DNA of 64,000 nucleotides from assembly GCF_044904675.1 (NCBI RefSeq), contig NZ_JADIKJ010000016.1, forward strand, positions 1-64,000, written 5' to 3'. Made by a program: the position numbers and the translations under genes. Origin of the DNA: Dyella_B jejuensis (GTDB lineage: Bacteria > Pseudomonadota > Gammaproteobacteria > Xanthomonadales > Rhodanobacteraceae). This document shows, piece by piece, positions 61,892 through 64,000 of this stretch. Within the stretch, counting starts at the first letter, position 1. Each line of letters opens with the position of its first letter. The notes under the pieces are model-generated. The model was not told the DNA's origin, searched no databases, and worked only from the letters and a program-made list of their open reading frames with translations.

Positions 61892-63193
61892 TTACTGGGT
61901 TGTTGCATGCCAGTCGTATGCCACGCCGTTGGTTACGAAGCGGGCGCTGCCATCGGCCAGGCTGACGACCATGATCTGATCCGTGGTGACTCCCGGCGCG
62001 GGCGGGTACTGTTCAGTGTGGCAGTTGGCGAGCATCCGCGTACCATCCGGCGATACGCGCACCGGACGCCACAACACCGTTGTGTTCGCATCCATGGTGA
62101 CGCACGGTGAGGTTATCTTGCGCAGACCCGATCCATCGGTGTTGACGGCGTAGATTTCGGTATCCCGACTCGAGACGGAAGACAGGAATGCCTGGTTGCC
62201 GTCCGGCGAGATCAGCACTTGGCCCGTAATCCCGAACGTAACCACGTTGCTGGGATCGGTAAGCGCGACCGTCTGGCCCGTCAGCATGTTCTTCGCACAC
62301 CACACGACAGGCGACTGGCTGTTCGATGCGTTGCAGGGACCGGGATCATTGGTGTCGGAGACCACGCCGTAGACCACCTCGTGGCCGTCATACGAAATAT
62401 CACCGACGCCCCATCCGGCATAGGGTGCCCTGATGTTCGCCTCGACCAAGGTCGCCATGCCGGTGGTGGCATTGATCAAGTAGAGATCCGCTTCCGGATT
62501 GAGAAACCGGTCGGCGCGCACCGCATAGGCCAGCAGGCTGCTGCCGTCGCCCGACCAGCGGATCGCCTCGATTCCGCAGTAATACCAGGTGGCTGCGCAC
62601 CAGAGCTTATGGTTGTTGGAGCCATCCGATTGCATCAGGCTCACGCAGGAAGGGTGTCTGCCGTCCAGGGTGTCCGGGACATTGGCGTAGGCAATCTGGT
62701 CGTTACCGGCCGGTCCCCAGCTGACCGAGCCATAGCTCGGGCCATCGCTCGGCGATTGCAGATCATCGGGGCTATAAAACATCGGCGGAGTGCGCAGTCC
62801 ATATGCATTCACGATGAAGTACTTGCCGTGGTAAGGCGTGGTACCGACGTAATGAGGGAGCGCAGACTGCGCCTGAAGATATACGCTCCACGTCCCGCTC
62901 GGATTGAAGGCATTCGTCAGCCACAGGTTTTCGTAGCCCGCGACGCCAGGCATGTCGAACTCGCCCGTGGCGTAGGGCGTCAGCTGTCGCTCCTGGAGGC
63001 CATCGTCGCCGATGATGAAGATCGCCGAACCAGTAGGTGTATTGAATCCATCGACCATACCGGACATGGTTCGCGAAAAAAGAACCGTGCCGGGAGATGC
63101 TTGCGCGGTAGCGGCCAACGGATAGGCCGCGAACGCGGCAGCGAACAAACAGACAAGCGCCACCAAGGCGCGGCAACGCGAGAGAATTTGCAT
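61892..63193 (-). CDS. Exported TolB-like/PD40 beta-propeller protein
   Basis: A 433-residue exported protein with a signal peptide over about residues 1-31. The mature part shows repeated PD40/TolB-like blades: VSWGPAGNDQIAYANVPD, IRWSGDGSSLLAYAV, ISYDGHEVVYGVVS, LISPDGNQAFLSSVS, RVSPDGTRMLANC. Several cysteine pairs suggest disulfides. Not true TolB, because no TolB N-terminal domain and no tol operon. A binding or sensing role is likely. GAAGGAGAG precedes the ATG. Confidence 0.82.
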   Translation of the reverse strand: MQILSRCRALVALVCLFAAAFAAYPLAATAQASPGTVLFSRTMSGMVDGFNTPTGSAIFIIGDDGLQERQLTPYATGEFDMPGVAGYENLWLTNAFNPSGTWSVYLQAQSALPHYVGTTPYHGKYFIVNAYGLRTPPMFYSPDDLQSPSDGPSYGSVSWGPAGNDQIAYANVPDTLDGRHPSCVSLMQSDGSNNHKLWCAATWYYCGIEAIRWSGDGSSLLAYAVRADRFLNPEADLYLINATTGMATLVEANIRAPYAGWGVGDISYDGHEVVYGVVSDTNDPGPCNASNSQSPVVWCAKNMLTGQTVALTDPSNVVTFGITGQVLISPDGNQAFLSSVSSRDTEIYAVNTDGSGLRKITSPCVTMDANTTVLWRPVRVSPDGTRMLANCHTEQYPPAPGVTTDQIMVVSLADGSARFVTNGVAYDWHATTQ

Positions 63194-63888
63194 GACACTC
63201 TCCTTCGGCCACGGCAGCCGCCATGGCGCTAGCTCGGATTACCGGCGCATCATGCTGATCGACACCCCAACCTGCGTCGGACGAGGCAATTTAAGCTCGT
63301 ATCCGTATGTACCCGGTGAAGCCCGGGCTGCCGCGCACCGCCGCACCTGGAAGCTGCGGTGTGCGCAGGATGGACTGCCTTCAATGCATAGTCCGTTGGC
63401 ACCAGCGACGCGGTTGCTTCCGCACGGACTTCCATGCGCGAAGCTTTTGGCTGGTGAGCTGAGGCCGCGTTCTCGGCATAACTCCGGAACAAGTATGCCA
63501 CCCTCGGCCCGCTTAAGTATGGCAATGATCAGGTTATCGCTAAACGAGACTTCTTCGTGGAACCTCCTCGGAAAGATTGCGAGGAAATTCCACTACTGAT
63601 GCCAGTTAATTTGTGAGGGGATTACCGGGGATTGCCAGCTCGCCCATGGGAATTGGCGGCAACAATATCGCACCTATTGGATCGATTGTTGGTCACTCGA
63701 AATGTCACTTGATAGCCATGGATAGTTGCTTCTATAGTTCTCGCACGGGTTGCTGCACCCGCCGACTCGCGCCGCAAGGTATGGCAAAGCCAGTGATCTA
63801 GTAAGAATAAAGTTGGTTCTCATGATTCTTCAATCGTGCAGCCAAGGCAACGCGAGTCCTCGAAAGGCTGCCTAATTTGGAGCAACTC
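63194..63888. other. Gene-free stretch before the right-edge gene
   Basis: About 695 bp, becoming AT-richer after 63590. No credible gene. The divergent promoters of the propeller gene and the right-edge gene must be here; no clear operator or repeat was seen. The change in composition may mark an acquired region starting near the edge. Confidence 0.35.
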
Positions 63889-64000
63889 ATGAGTGACTTG
63901 CATAAGGCGCGTGCGCGTCGGCTTGCGACCTATCTGGCCGAAAAATATCAATTGAAAATTCCTCATACGCAGGCTTTGGAGGCCATTGCGGCGACGGAGG
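63889..64000 (+). CDS. N-terminal part of a gene cut by the window edge
   Basis: ATG at 63889 with GGAG 7 nt upstream opens a frame that runs off the window; 37 residues are seen: MSDLHKARARRLATYLAEKY, then QLKIPHTQALEAIAATE. The HTQALEAIA pattern resembles short N-terminal modules seen in glyoxalase-superfamily-annotated and plasmid-type proteins, but too little is present for a call. Confidence 0.6.
   Translation, partial: MSDLHKARARRLATYLAEKYQLKIPHTQALEAIAATE

Overview
The window is high-GC proteobacterial chromosome. Short intergenic gaps, ATGA and 8-bp gene overlaps, Tat-targeted glycosidases, S53 peptidase, DUF4142/CsbD stress proteins, a Dps, a NodT-type efflux outer-membrane factor and a bacterial RIO1 kinase together suggest a soil or plant-associated gammaproteobacterium of the Xanthomonadales/Rhodanobacteraceae type (Dyella/Luteibacter/Rhodanobacter-like). 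This is an inference from protein style, not from an rRNA or marker gene. No rRNA, tRNA, CRISPR array, prophage or intact transposase was seen.

Layout. 0-0.8 kb: repeat DNA (an 80-bp-period direct repeat and a copy of a nested-palindrome element). 0.8-12.1 kb: secreted S53 peptidase, two membrane diguanylate cyclases, a small secreted protein, an aspartyl/asparaginyl hydroxylase, Dps, a membrane protein, a class A beta-lactamase and another membrane protein. 12.1-28.6 kb: FAD monooxygenase, then a high-mannose glycan degradation set (GH92, GH125, GH2 beta-mannosidase) interrupted by a serine hydrolase, two convergent ECF sigma factor operons with an AT-rich orphan gene between them, and a tail-anchored metallo-beta-lactamase-fold protein. 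28.7-42.5 kb: dienelactone hydrolase, a blue-light (LOV) hybrid histidine kinase, a TetR/metallohydrolase divergent pair, a second and third copy of the nested-palindrome element flanking a MASE1-PAS-GGDEF / EAL operon, TauE-like exporter, DUF4142 and CsbD proteins, a MITE-like foldback element, small membrane proteins, an SDR and an Asn/Gly/Ser-rich secreted protein. 42.5-49.2 kb: a TetR-controlled EmrAB-NodT tripartite pump and an O-methyltransferase/TetR pair. 49.3-64 kb: di-heme peroxidase and AcpA-type phosphoesterase separated by a perfect 32-bp palindrome, a 609-residue orphan protein, GH39 glycosidase, RIO1 kinase, pseudouridine-synthase-like protein, multicopper oxidase and a secreted beta-propeller protein. 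The right edge cuts a gene after 37 codons.

Themes. (1) c-di-GMP: three GGDEF proteins plus one EAL protein, with one GGDEF-EAL pair translationally coupled. (2) Carbohydrate turnover: the exo-mannosidases together fit trimming of high-mannose N-glycans. (3) Regulation: three TetR proteins, two of them next to convincing palindromic operators, two ECF sigma modules and one LOV kinase. (4) Non-coding mobile-like DNA: two unrelated families of palindromic elements. I found no single obviously new multi-gene system. The best candidates for something undescribed are the nested-palindrome element, the foldback element at 39.4 kb, the 609-residue orphan protein and the AT-rich orphan gene sitting between the two sigma operons.
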